Positions 1-5,224 of a stretch of 7,512 nt of DNA are shown here, piece by piece. Position 1 is the stretch's first letter, and each line of letters begins with the position of its first letter. The position numbers and the translations under genes were made by a program. Origin of the DNA: Moorella sp. UBA4076 (GTDB lineage Bacteria > Bacillota > DSM-521 > Neomoorellales > Neomoorellaceae); contig DFYS01000147.1 of assembly GCA_002383405.1 (NCBI GenBank), positions 1-7,512 on the forward strand, read 5' to 3'. The notes under the pieces are model-generated. The model ran no database searches and was not told the origin of the DNA. It saw only the letters and a program-made list of their open reading frames with translations.

Positions 1-4
1 GGCG

Positions 5-274
5 ATGCGTTTATCAGAGCTGATGGGCAAGGAAATTGTCAACCTCTATGATGGTTCCCGGCTGGGGCATATCGGGGAAGCCGACCTGGTCCTGGATATG
101 GCGGCGGGGACCGTCGCGGCCATTGTTCTCCCGGCGCGGGGGGGGTGGCTCTCTTTCTTCGGCGGCCGCCAGGAGATGGTAATCCCCTGGGAGGCTGTTC
201 ACAAGGTGGGCAGTGAGGTGGTAGTCATTAATATGGACCCCACTTATAGCCGCCGGCGCGGGGAGAAAGATTGA
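5..274 (+). CDS. ymxH: YlmC/YmxH family PRC-barrel sporulation protein
   Basis: Small 89-residue single-domain PRC-barrel protein of the YlmC/YmxH family. What is seen: the N-terminus reads MRLSELMGKEIVNLYDG, then a GxxGxxxDLVLD stretch (about residues 20-31), then the family-typical glycine/aromatic segment GGWLSFFGGRQEMVIPWEAV (about 46-65) and a final V-rich strand before a charged tail. Length matches the family. The ATG at 5 is the natural family start; its ribosome site lies outside the window. In B. subtilis ymxH sits directly upstream of spoVFA, and here it also precedes the lysine/dipicolinate genes, which supports the call. The molecular role of the family is not established; PRC barrels usually mediate protein or RNA contacts. 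The stop codon is embedded in the next promoter's -35 box. Confidence in the family is high, in function low. Confidence 0.9.
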   Translation: MRLSELMGKEIVNLYDGSRLGHIGEADLVLDMAAGTVAAIVLPARGGWLSFFGGRQEMVIPWEAVHKVGSEVVVINMDPTYSRRRGEKD

Positions 275-299
275 CACTGCTGTTTCCTGGTGATATTAT
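271..299 (+). promoter_or_regulatory. Sigma-A promoter of the dapB-dpaAB-asd-dapA operon
   Basis: A perfect TTGACA (-35) at 271-276, exactly 17 bases of spacer, and TATTAT (-10) at 294-299, preceded by TGA so that an extended -10 (TGn) is also present. The -35 box overlaps the TGA stop of ymxH (272-274). Predicted transcription start is near 305-307, about 10 bases before the riboswitch helices begin. One of the two strongest promoter matches in the window. Confidence 0.9.
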
Positions 300-316
300 A
301 GGGGCAACAAAATAAA

Positions 317-530
317 CTCATCTCGTGTGCAGTGGGGTAGAGGTGCAGTGGACAAGAGTACTACCGGTGAGGCAGGGCGCCGCAGAGCTGGTAGGAAAGG
401 GTACACTGCCGAAGGAAGCCGGCCGGCCCGGGCCGTCTTCCTGGGCCGGTCCTGAATAAGGACCGGACTGTCACCGGAGCAGCGTTGGGGCCAGCCGTCA
501 GCTATGGCTCAACGCAGTGAGCGAGGTAAG
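317..530 (+). ncRNA. Lysine riboswitch (L box) aptamer
   Basis: The conserved L-box blocks occur in order: GTAGAGGTGC (337-346), AAGAGTA (354-360), GGAAAGG (394-400), GCCGAAG (408-414), CTGGGCC (441-447), TGAATAA (453-459), ACTGTCA (467-473). Helices I can pair by eye: P2 base 345-350 with 404-409, an inner P2 segment 361-365 with 390-394, P3 414-418 with 437-441, and P4 446-452 with 460-466, perfect around the TGAATAA loop. P1 appears as a long interrupted closing helix: 333-340 with 502-511 (two-base bulge), 328-330 with 514-516, and 317-325 with 522-530 (one mismatch). P5, after ACTGTCA, does not fold into the usual clean hairpin, so the 3' edge is approximate. It precedes dapB and a terminator, as expected of a lysine-biosynthesis leader that lowers readthrough when lysine binds. 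Confidence 0.92.
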
Positions 531-679
531 GAAAACAGGGAGCGGGAAGCTTTAAATCGAAACCGGCGGAGCCGGTTTCTACCGGCATCTCACCTCCAAC
601 TTCCCACCTCGCACCTCCATAAACGGTGGAGCGCTACTCGCACGAAGAGGCCTGGCGAGATGAGTATTCTGGTAATCCG
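531..679 (+). promoter_or_regulatory. Extended expression platform of the lysine riboswitch
   Basis: About 150 bases between aptamer and terminator, with no credible coding. It contains a perfect 9-bp hairpin (559-567 with 571-579, loop GGA), three CACCTC copies (591-596, 605-610, 612-617), and an ACCTCGC (606-612) that can pair with GCGAGGT (521-527) in the 3' side of the extended P1. GCCGGTTTC (571-579) can also pair with the terminator's 5' arm (683-691) with one bulged A. These mutually exclusive pairings are what a transcriptional switch needs, but which one is used is inference. Open frames here are short and lack family features. Confidence 0.6.
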
Positions 680-726
680 GGGGAAAACCGGAGCGGGATG
701 CTCAGGGTTTTCCTCTATTTATTTTT
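680..726 (+). terminator. Intrinsic terminator (attenuator) before dapB
   Basis: GGGGAAAACC (680-689) pairs with GGTTTTCCTC (706-715) over 10 bp including one G-U. An inner GAGC/GCTC mini-stem (691-694 with 700-703) closes the loop. The stem is followed by the T-rich tract TCTATTTATTTTT (714-726). It lies downstream of the lysine aptamer and 18 bases before the deduced dapB start, so it is the off-switch of the riboswitch. Confidence 0.88.
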
Positions 727-730
727 AAGC

Positions 731-737
731 GGGGGTG
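731..737 (+). promoter_or_regulatory. Ribosome-binding site deciding the dapB start
   Basis: GGGGGTG ends 7 bases before the ACG at 745 and 10 bases before the ATT at 748. It is 43 bases from the ATG at 781, too far to serve it. This is the main evidence for initiation at 745/748. Confidence 0.7.
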
Positions 738-744
738 AACAGCT

Positions 745-1539
745 ACGATTAGAGTTGTTGTTACCGGCGCCGCCGGCCGGATGGGCCGGGAGATGACCAG
801 GGGGCTGCTGCAGGCTGAGGATGTTGAAGTGGTGGGAGCTGTTGATCGGGTGGCGGCAGGCGCCGATATCGGGACGCTGAATGGTCTCCAGCCGGCGGGG
901 GTAGCCGTCAGTGAAGACCTGCCATCAGTGCTGGCAAAGGTCCGGCCGCAGGTAATGGTGGATTTCACCGTGGCCGCTGTTGCGATTACAAATGCCAGGG
1001 TGGCTGTGGCAGCGGGGGTAAGCCCGGTAATAGGCACGACCGGGATCAGCCTGGAGCAGCTGGACGAATTGCACCAGCTGTGCGAAGCCAGGCAGGTGGG
1101 TGCGGTGGTGGCCCCCAATTTCTCCCTGGGAGCAATCCTGATGATGCATTTCGCCCGTCAGGCTGCCCGCTATTTCCCGCGGGCGGAGATTATTGAAATG
1201 CATCATGAGCAAAAGCTCGATGCCCCTTCGGGTACGGCTTTAAAAACCGCGGAACTGATGGCCGCCGAGATCGAAGCCGGCGGGGCACCGCCGGCAGCCG
1301 CGGAAAAGGCTGCCGGGGCCAGGGGAGCTGCATACCGCGGCCTGGCTGTTCACAGCGTCCGCCTGCCGGGAGCGGTAGCCCACCAGGAAGTAATCTGCGG
1401 CGGCCAGGGGCAGCTGCTCACCATCCGCCACGATACCATCAGCCGGGAAGCCTTCTTACCCGGATTGCTCCTGGCCGTGAGGCAGGTTTTACAACTCAAG
1501 GGGGTGGTCTACGGGTTGGAAAATTTACTGGCATTATAG
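745..1539 (+). CDS. dapB: 4-hydroxy-tetrahydrodipicolinate reductase, apparent non-canonical start
   Basis: Reduces 4-hydroxy-2,3,4,5-tetrahydrodipicolinate to tetrahydrodipicolinate with NAD(P)H, in the cytosolic lysine/diaminopimelate pathway. Read from codon 745 the protein is 264 residues, the normal DapB length. Seen: the Rossmann start IRVVVTGAAGRMGRE (about 2-16), acidic-plus-Arg cofactor site VDR (D34, R35), DFT and GTTG loops, APNFSLG, and the catalytic block EMHHEQKLDAPSGTA with H153/H154, K157 and the substrate-binding GT at 163-164. The C-terminal GQGQLLTIRHDTISREAF is typical. Start choice: the first ATG (781) falls inside GRMG and would delete the cofactor-binding strand. An in-frame stop at 736-738 limits the upstream extension, leaving only ACG (745) or ATT (748) behind the GGGGGTG ribosome site at 731-737. 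Function is certain; the exact start codon is not. Confidence 0.93.
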   Translation, partial: TIRVVVTGAAGRMGREMTRGLLQAEDVEVVGAVDRVAAGADIGTLNGLQPAGVAVSEDLPSVLAKVRPQVMVDFTVAAVAITNARVAVAAGVSPVIGTTGISLEQLDELHQLCEARQVGAVVAPNFSLGAILMMHFARQAARYFPRAEIIEMHHEQKLDAPSGTALKTAELMAAEIEAGGAPPAAAEKAAGARGAAYRGLAVHSVRLPGAVAHQEVICGGQGQLLTIRHDTISREAFLPGLLLAVRQVLQLKGVVYGLENLLAL

Positions 1540-1545
1540 TCCTGG

Positions 1546-1574
1546 CACCTCCGGCAGCGGCGCCACATATATTG
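1546..1574 (+). promoter_or_regulatory. Possible sigma-K (mother-cell) promoter for dpaA
   Basis: CATATATTG at 1566-1574 fits the sigma-K -10 pattern CATAnnnT. An AC at 1547-1548 lies 17 bases upstream, matching the short -35 AC motif. It sits in the 78-base gap between dapB and dpaA. Dipicolinate synthase genes are transcribed by sigma-K in B. subtilis, so a site here makes sense. The consensus is short, so the match alone is weak. Confidence 0.45.
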
Positions 1575-1578
1575 CAAG

Positions 1579-1594
1579 TAGTACAGGTGTACTA
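1579..1594 (+). promoter_or_regulatory. Perfect 16-bp dyad, possible operator upstream of dpaA
   Basis: TAGTACAGGTGTACTA: 7-base arms TAGTACA and TGTACTA around GG. It lies right where a transcript from the sigma-K-like site would begin and 23 bases before the dpaA ATG. A two-base loop is too small for a good RNA hairpin, so a DNA-binding dimer site is more likely. AAGTACAGGT (one base offset, 1576-1585 area) matches the SpoIIID pattern WWRRACARNY except at one position. Confidence 0.4.
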
Positions 1595-1617
1595 ATTTGG
1601 CAGGAGGTCGTTCCGGC

Positions 1618-2550
1618 ATGGGTGGGATGCTGGCAGGGACCACGGTGGCAATGCTGGGTGGCGATGCGCGGGAGGTTATTCTCCTGGAAGAACTGCTAAA
1701 CCAGGGAGCCCGGGTAAGGGTGGCCGGCCTGGGAGAGCTGCCGCCGCGGGAGGGTTGTACGATCGGCGCTGATGCTGGCGCCGCGGTCAGGGGAGCGGCG
1801 GTAATCATTCTGCCGGTACCAGGAGTTAACGCCCAGGGGATGATCCATGCCCCCCGGTCCAGGGAGCCCCTCTTTCTGGATCCGGAGCTGGCGGGGAACA
1901 TAACAGCGGGGACGCCGGTGCTGGTGGGCGTGGCGCAGGAGTATCTAAAGGAAACGGCGGCCCGCCATGGCTGGTTGCTGGTAGAAACGGCGGCGATGGA
2001 TGAAATGGCCATCCTCAACTCCATCCCTACGGCTGAAGGGGCGATGATGCTGGCCATGCAGGAGCTCCCTATTACCCTGCACGGAGCTGCGGCCTTCATC
2101 CTGGGGTTAGGTCGAACCGGTTTCACCCTGGCCCGGATACTGGCCGGGGTAGGGGCCGGGGTCACAGTAATCGACCGGGGTGCCGCCGACCGGGCGCGGG
2201 CTTACGCCGAGGGCTGGCCGGCTTTTAGCTTTGCCGAGCTGGCGGCGCACATCGGCGCGGCCGACGTTATCTTTAACACCGTGCCGGCCCTGGTGCTGAC
2301 GCCGGCGGTGCTGGCCCGGACCAGGGCCGAGGTATTGATAATCGACCTGGCGTCCGCCCCTGGAGGCACCGACTTTGCCGCCGCAACCGCCCTCCAGCGC
2401 CGGGCGATGCTGGCCCCGGGCTTGCCGGGCAAAGTTGCCCCGCGGACGGCTGGCCGGATCCTGGCGCGTATCTATCCCCACCTCATTGTTAAATGCCTGG
2501 AACGGCCGTCAGCCCTAAGTGGAGGTGCTCCAAATGCAGTTGCAGGGTAA
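1618..2550 (+). CDS. dpaA: Dipicolinate synthase subunit A
   Basis: With DpaB it oxidises the DapA product to dipicolinic acid, made in the mother cell and imported into the forespore. The 310-residue protein has two Rossmann-like parts. The N-terminal part has LGGDAREVILLEEL (about 13-26) and IILPVPGVNAQG. The centre has MDEMAILNSIPTAEGAMMLA, a DpaA signature. The C-terminal nucleotide fold starts at ILGLGRTGFTLARIL and continues with NTVPALV, IDLASAPGG and APGLPGKVAPRTAGRIL, all typical of SpoVFA. The ATG at 1618 is chosen because AGGAGG (1602-1607) lies 10 bases upstream; TTG 1597 overlaps that site and ATG 1627 is a possible alternative. Its last 17 bases overlap dpaB, suggesting translational coupling of the two subunits. 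It is also cotranscribed behind the lysine riboswitch unless an internal promoter is used. Confidence 0.93.
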   Translation: MGGMLAGTTVAMLGGDAREVILLEELLNQGARVRVAGLGELPPREGCTIGADAGAAVRGAAVIILPVPGVNAQGMIHAPRSREPLFLDPELAGNITAGTPVLVGVAQEYLKETAARHGWLLVETAAMDEMAILNSIPTAEGAMMLAMQELPITLHGAAAFILGLGRTGFTLARILAGVGAGVTVIDRGAADRARAYAEGWPAFSFAELAAHIGAADVIFNTVPALVLTPAVLARTRAEVLIIDLASAPGGTDFAAATALQRRAMLAPGLPGKVAPRTAGRILARIYPHLIVKCLERPSALSGGAPNAVAG

Positions 2551-3148
2551 GGCAGTAGGGTTTGCCGTTACAGGCTCCCATTGTACCCTGGCGGCGGTGA
2601 TGCCGGAATTGGCCCGCGTCGTTGCCGCCGCAGCACGAGTGGTTCCCATTCTATCCCCGGCGGTCAGGGATATCGATACTCGTTTCGGTACCAGCACCTA
2701 CTGGCGGGCGGAGGTCGAAAGAATTACCGGCCAGCAAGCCATCGATACCATTGTGGCGGCGGAACCAATCGGCCCCAGGAAACTATTTGATGTCATCGTC
2801 GTAGCCCCGTGTACCGGTAATACCCTGGCCAAAATGGCCAACGGGATTACCGATACCCCGGTTTTGATGGCCATCAAGGCCCAGCTGCGGAACCTGCGAC
2901 CGGTGGTCATCGCCATTTCCACCAACGACGGCCTGGGAGCCAATACTGTCAACCTGGGCCGGGTAATGAACATGAGGAATATTTACCTGGTCCCCTTTGG
3001 TCAGGATGATCCCCATAACAAACCCAATTCCCTGGTGGCCGCTATGGATTTGCTTGTCGATACTATCCTGGCGGCCCTGGAGGGGAAGCAGATCCAGCCG
3101 CTCCTGCGGGGTTATTCGCCAGCGGGGCAGGTGACAGGAGGAAAGTAA
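2534..3148 (+). CDS. dpaB: Dipicolinate synthase subunit B (flavoprotein-like)
   Basis: Second subunit of dipicolinate synthase, 204 residues, a member of the flavoprotein fold family (as in phosphopantothenoylcysteine decarboxylase). Seen: an N-terminal strand and loop GFAVTGSHCT (about 9-18), a DIDTRFG segment, the central VVAPCTGNTLAKMANGITD (the family's substrate/flavin-type loop), then VVIAISTNDGLGANTVNLG, and a C-terminal YLVPFGQDDPHNKPNSL, all typical of SpoVFB. ATG 2534 is chosen because GGAGGTG (2521-2527) ends 6 bases upstream; the GTG at 2519 would overlap the ribosome site. It starts inside the end of dpaA and is followed 6 bases later by asd. Length is close to the roughly 200 residues of the B. 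subtilis protein. No defects are visible. Confidence 0.93.
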   Translation: MQLQGKAVGFAVTGSHCTLAAVMPELARVVAAAARVVPILSPAVRDIDTRFGTSTYWRAEVERITGQQAIDTIVAAEPIGPRKLFDVIVVAPCTGNTLAKMANGITDTPVLMAIKAQLRNLRPVVIAISTNDGLGANTVNLGRVMNMRNIYLVPFGQDDPHNKPNSLVAAMDLLVDTILAALEGKQIQPLLRGYSPAGQVTGGK

Positions 3149-3154
3149 TAACCG

Positions 3155-4162
3155 ATGCAGACTTATAATGTGGCTGTCGTGGGTACTGGCGCTGTGGGCC
3201 AGACCATGCTCCAAGTTTTAGCAGAGAGGGATTTCCCCGTCGGCCGGCTGCGCGTTCTGGCTACCAGCCGTTCGGCAGGCAAGGCGGCAGCCTTTCGCGG
3301 GGAAGAATACGTAATTGAGGAAACCACGGCGGCATCTTTTAAGGGGATCGACATCGCCCTTTTTGCCGGCGGTGAAGCCAGCAAGCTCTTCGGCCGCGCC
3401 GCCGTCGAGTCCGGGGCGGTGGTGATCGACAACAGCAACAATTTTCGCATGGACCCGCAAGTACCCCTGGTGGTACCGGAAGTCAACCCCGGTGACGTGC
3501 GCTGGCATCAAGGCTTGATTGCCAACCCCAATTGTTCCACTATCCAGATGGTGGTCGTTTTAAAACCGATCTATGACGCCGCCGGCATCAGGCGGATTGT
3601 GGCTGCCACCTACCAGGCAGTTTCCGGGGCCGGGCAGGAGGCCATCGACGAGCTGCGGCAACAGAGCCGGCAGGTCCTGAACGGGGAAGAGGTAACGGGC
3701 AAAGTCTTCCCCTGGCCGGTCGCTTTTAACTGCCTGCCGCATATCGATGTCTTTCTGGAGAATGGTTACAGCAAAGAAGAGATGAAGATGGTCAATGAGA
3801 CCAGAAAGATCATGGGCGACGAGCAGATCCAGGTTACAGCTACCACCGTCCGGGTGCCGGTGTTTAACAGCCACTCGGAAGCGGTTAACGTGGAGACGAG
3901 AGAGAAGCTGACAGCCGCCGCCGCCAGAGAGCTCCTGCGCCAGGCCGCAGGCGTCGTGGTAGTGGATGACCTGGAAGCCAGGGCCTATCCCCTGGCTATC
4001 CAGGCCGATGGCCGCGACGAGGTCTTTGTCGGCCGCATCCGTGAGGATTTCTCCATTGAAAAGGGCCTCAACATGTGGGTGGTCGCTGACAACCTGCGTA
4101 AAGGAGCTGCTACCAATGCCGTCCAGATTGCCGAATTGCTGGTGCAGGAAAACCTGATCTAA
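3155..4162 (+). CDS. asd: Aspartate-semialdehyde dehydrogenase
   Basis: Reduces L-aspartyl phosphate to L-aspartate 4-semialdehyde with NADPH, the shared step toward lysine, diaminopimelate, dipicolinate, threonine and methionine. The 335-residue length is typical. Seen: N-terminal Rossmann loop VGTGAVGQTMLQVL (about 8-21), FAGGEAS, DNSNNFRMDPQVPLVVPEVN, the catalytic Cys in NPNCSTIQM (C127), Q154 in YQAVSGAGQEAIDEL, and the late substrate/catalytic segment RVPVFNSHSE with R233 and H240. Many relatives have Gly where this has Ser before the His; that position varies in the family. An AGGAGG (3136-3141) within the end of dpaB precedes the ATG by 13 bases, a little long. Unlike B. subtilis, no aspartokinase gene follows; dapA does. 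Confidence 0.95.
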   Translation: MQTYNVAVVGTGAVGQTMLQVLAERDFPVGRLRVLATSRSAGKAAAFRGEEYVIEETTAASFKGIDIALFAGGEASKLFGRAAVESGAVVIDNSNNFRMDPQVPLVVPEVNPGDVRWHQGLIANPNCSTIQMVVVLKPIYDAAGIRRIVAATYQAVSGAGQEAIDELRQQSRQVLNGEEVTGKVFPWPVAFNCLPHIDVFLENGYSKEEMKMVNETRKIMGDEQIQVTATTVRVPVFNSHSEAVNVETREKLTAAAARELLRQAAGVVVVDDLEARAYPLAIQADGRDEVFVGRIREDFSIEKGLNMWVVADNLRKGAATNAVQIAELLVQENLI

Positions 4163-4192
4163 AATAAGGAAAAAAAAGTGGGGTGAAAGCTG

Positions 4193-5080
4193 ATGCCTTG
4201 GGGTAGAATCCTCACAGCCATGGTGACCCCTTTTACGGTCGACGGAAAGTTGGATCTTGATGGTGCCGGCAAACTCGCCCGCTACCTGATAGACCACGGC
4301 AGCGACGGCCTGGTGGTGGCCGGTACCACCGGGGAATCGCCTGCTTTGCGCCACGAGGAAAAAACAGCCCTTTTCCGGGCTGTGAAAGAAGCGGTGGGAG
4401 ACAGGGCGGCAGTCATCGCCGGGACAGGCACCAATAGCACCGCCGCCAGCATTGAGCTCTCCCGCGAGGCGGAAGCCCTGGGGGTTGACGGCCTGATGCT
4501 GGTGGTACCCTATTACAACCGCCCTTCCCAGGAGGGATTATACCAGCATTTCCGTGCTGTTGCCGGGGCGGTTAACCTCCCCATTATCCTGTATAATATC
4601 CCTTCCCGCACCGGGCGCAATATGGATGCGGCCACAACCTTACGTCTGGCGGCGATTAATAATATCGTCGCCGTCAAGGAAGCCAGCGGTGACCTGGACC
4701 AGGCCACGGCCATTATCCGGGATGCGCCGGCCGGTTTTCGCCTTTACAGCGGCGATGACTCTTTAACCCTGCCCTTGATGGCCGTGGGTGGTTATGGCAT
4801 TATCAGTGTCGCCGCCCATGTGGCGGGTGCCAAAATGCAGGCTATGGTGCAGGCCTTTGTCAGGGGCGAAGCAGACCGGGCGGCAGCCCTGCACCGGGAG
4901 TTGTTCCCCCTGTTTAAAACCCTTTTCATTACCAGTAACCCGGTGCCGGTTAAAGAGGCCCTGCAGATATTGGGTTTGCCGGCCGGGCCGGTACGGTTGC
5001 CGCTGGTGGCTGCCAGCGCGGCGGAGAGAGAAAAAGTAGCCATCGCCCTTAAAGAAGCCGGTATTTTGCCGGTTGGTTAG
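4193..5080 (+). CDS. dapA: 4-hydroxy-tetrahydrodipicolinate synthase
   Basis: Condenses pyruvate with aspartate semialdehyde, making the branch-point compound used by both DapB and DpaA/DpaB. The 295-residue (beta/alpha)8 barrel has the class I aldolase features: GTTGE at 44-48 (T45, T46), PYYNRPSQEGLYQHF at 106-120, YNIPSRTG at 134-141 (Y134, R139), Schiff-base lysine K162 in VAVKEASGDL, and YSGDDSLTLPLMAVGGYG. By hand alignment to the E. coli lysine-feedback residues, H53 and N80 are kept (H54, N81), but H56 becomes K57 and E84 becomes A85, suggesting weak or no lysine inhibition (inference). GGGGTG at 4180-4185 is 7 bases from the ATG. It is the last gene of the operon; the 30-base gap after asd has no terminator. 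Confidence 0.95.
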   Translation: MPWGRILTAMVTPFTVDGKLDLDGAGKLARYLIDHGSDGLVVAGTTGESPALRHEEKTALFRAVKEAVGDRAAVIAGTGTNSTAASIELSREAEALGVDGLMLVVPYYNRPSQEGLYQHFRAVAGAVNLPIILYNIPSRTGRNMDAATTLRLAAINNIVAVKEASGDLDQATAIIRDAPAGFRLYSGDDSLTLPLMAVGGYGIISVAAHVAGAKMQAMVQAFVRGEADRAAALHRELFPLFKTLFITSNPVPVKEALQILGLPAGPVRLPLVAASAAEREKVAIALKEAGILPVG

Positions 5081-5082
5081 TG

Positions 5083-5111
5083 TTGCGATAGCAAGCGATT
5101 TGGGGTATAAT
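5083..5111 (+). promoter_or_regulatory. Sigma-A promoter of the RNase J gene
   Basis: TTGCGA (5083-5088), a 17-base spacer, and a perfect TATAAT (5106-5111), beginning 3 bases after the dapA stop. Predicted start is near 5118, giving a leader of about 107 bases. RNase J can therefore be transcribed independently of the lysine operon. Confidence 0.82.
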
Positions 5112-5141
5112 AGATATAGCTGGTTTAGAACGTGGGTTAAA

Positions 5142-5167
5142 ACCGGGTCGGCGCTGGCAGGCCCGGT
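5142..5167 (+). other. First hairpin of the RNase J leader
   Basis: ACCGGGTC (5142-5149) pairs with GGCCCGGT (5160-5167), 8 bp including one G-U, around a 10-base loop. It is followed only by CTTTAG, so it is a weak terminator at best. It is transcribed from both the operon and the RNase J promoter. Confidence 0.55.
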
Positions 5168-5173
5168 CTTTAG

Positions 5174-5199
5174 TTGCGGTCACACCGCAATTTATCTTT
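5174..5199 (+). terminator. Terminator-like hairpin inside the RNase J leader
   Basis: TTGCGGT (5174-5180) and ACCGCAA (5184-5190) form a perfect 7-bp stem with loop CAC, followed by TTTATCTTT (5191-5199). It could end the dapA operon. Because it lies downstream of the TATAAT at 5106-5111, it would also attenuate RNase J's own transcript. Confidence 0.55.
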
Positions 5200-5224
5200 G
5201 ACAAATGCAAATGGAGGTGGGTTA

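Noticed and set aside
504..728. Open frame of 74 codons across the dapB leader
   Set aside because: It runs through the riboswitch 3' end, hairpins and the terminator. It has no ribosome site and low-complexity, arginine-rich content.
735..752. Five-codon GTG mini-frame before dapB
   Set aside because: The GTG is part of the ribosome site itself; kept only as a possible reinitiation aid in the dapB finding.
781..783. ATG as dapB start
   Set aside because: It is the Met of the GRMG cofactor motif; starting here removes the first beta-strand, and no ribosome site is nearby.
1597..1599. TTG as dpaA start
   Set aside because: It lies upstream of and overlaps the AGGAGG region that serves ATG 1618, and adds residues not expected in the family.
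2519..2521. GTG as dpaB start
   Set aside because: It overlaps the GGAGGTG ribosome site of ATG 2534.
5174..5176. TTG as RNase J start
   Set aside because: It is the first base of the leader hairpin with no ribosome site; ATG 5225 has an ideal one and matches the family N-terminus.
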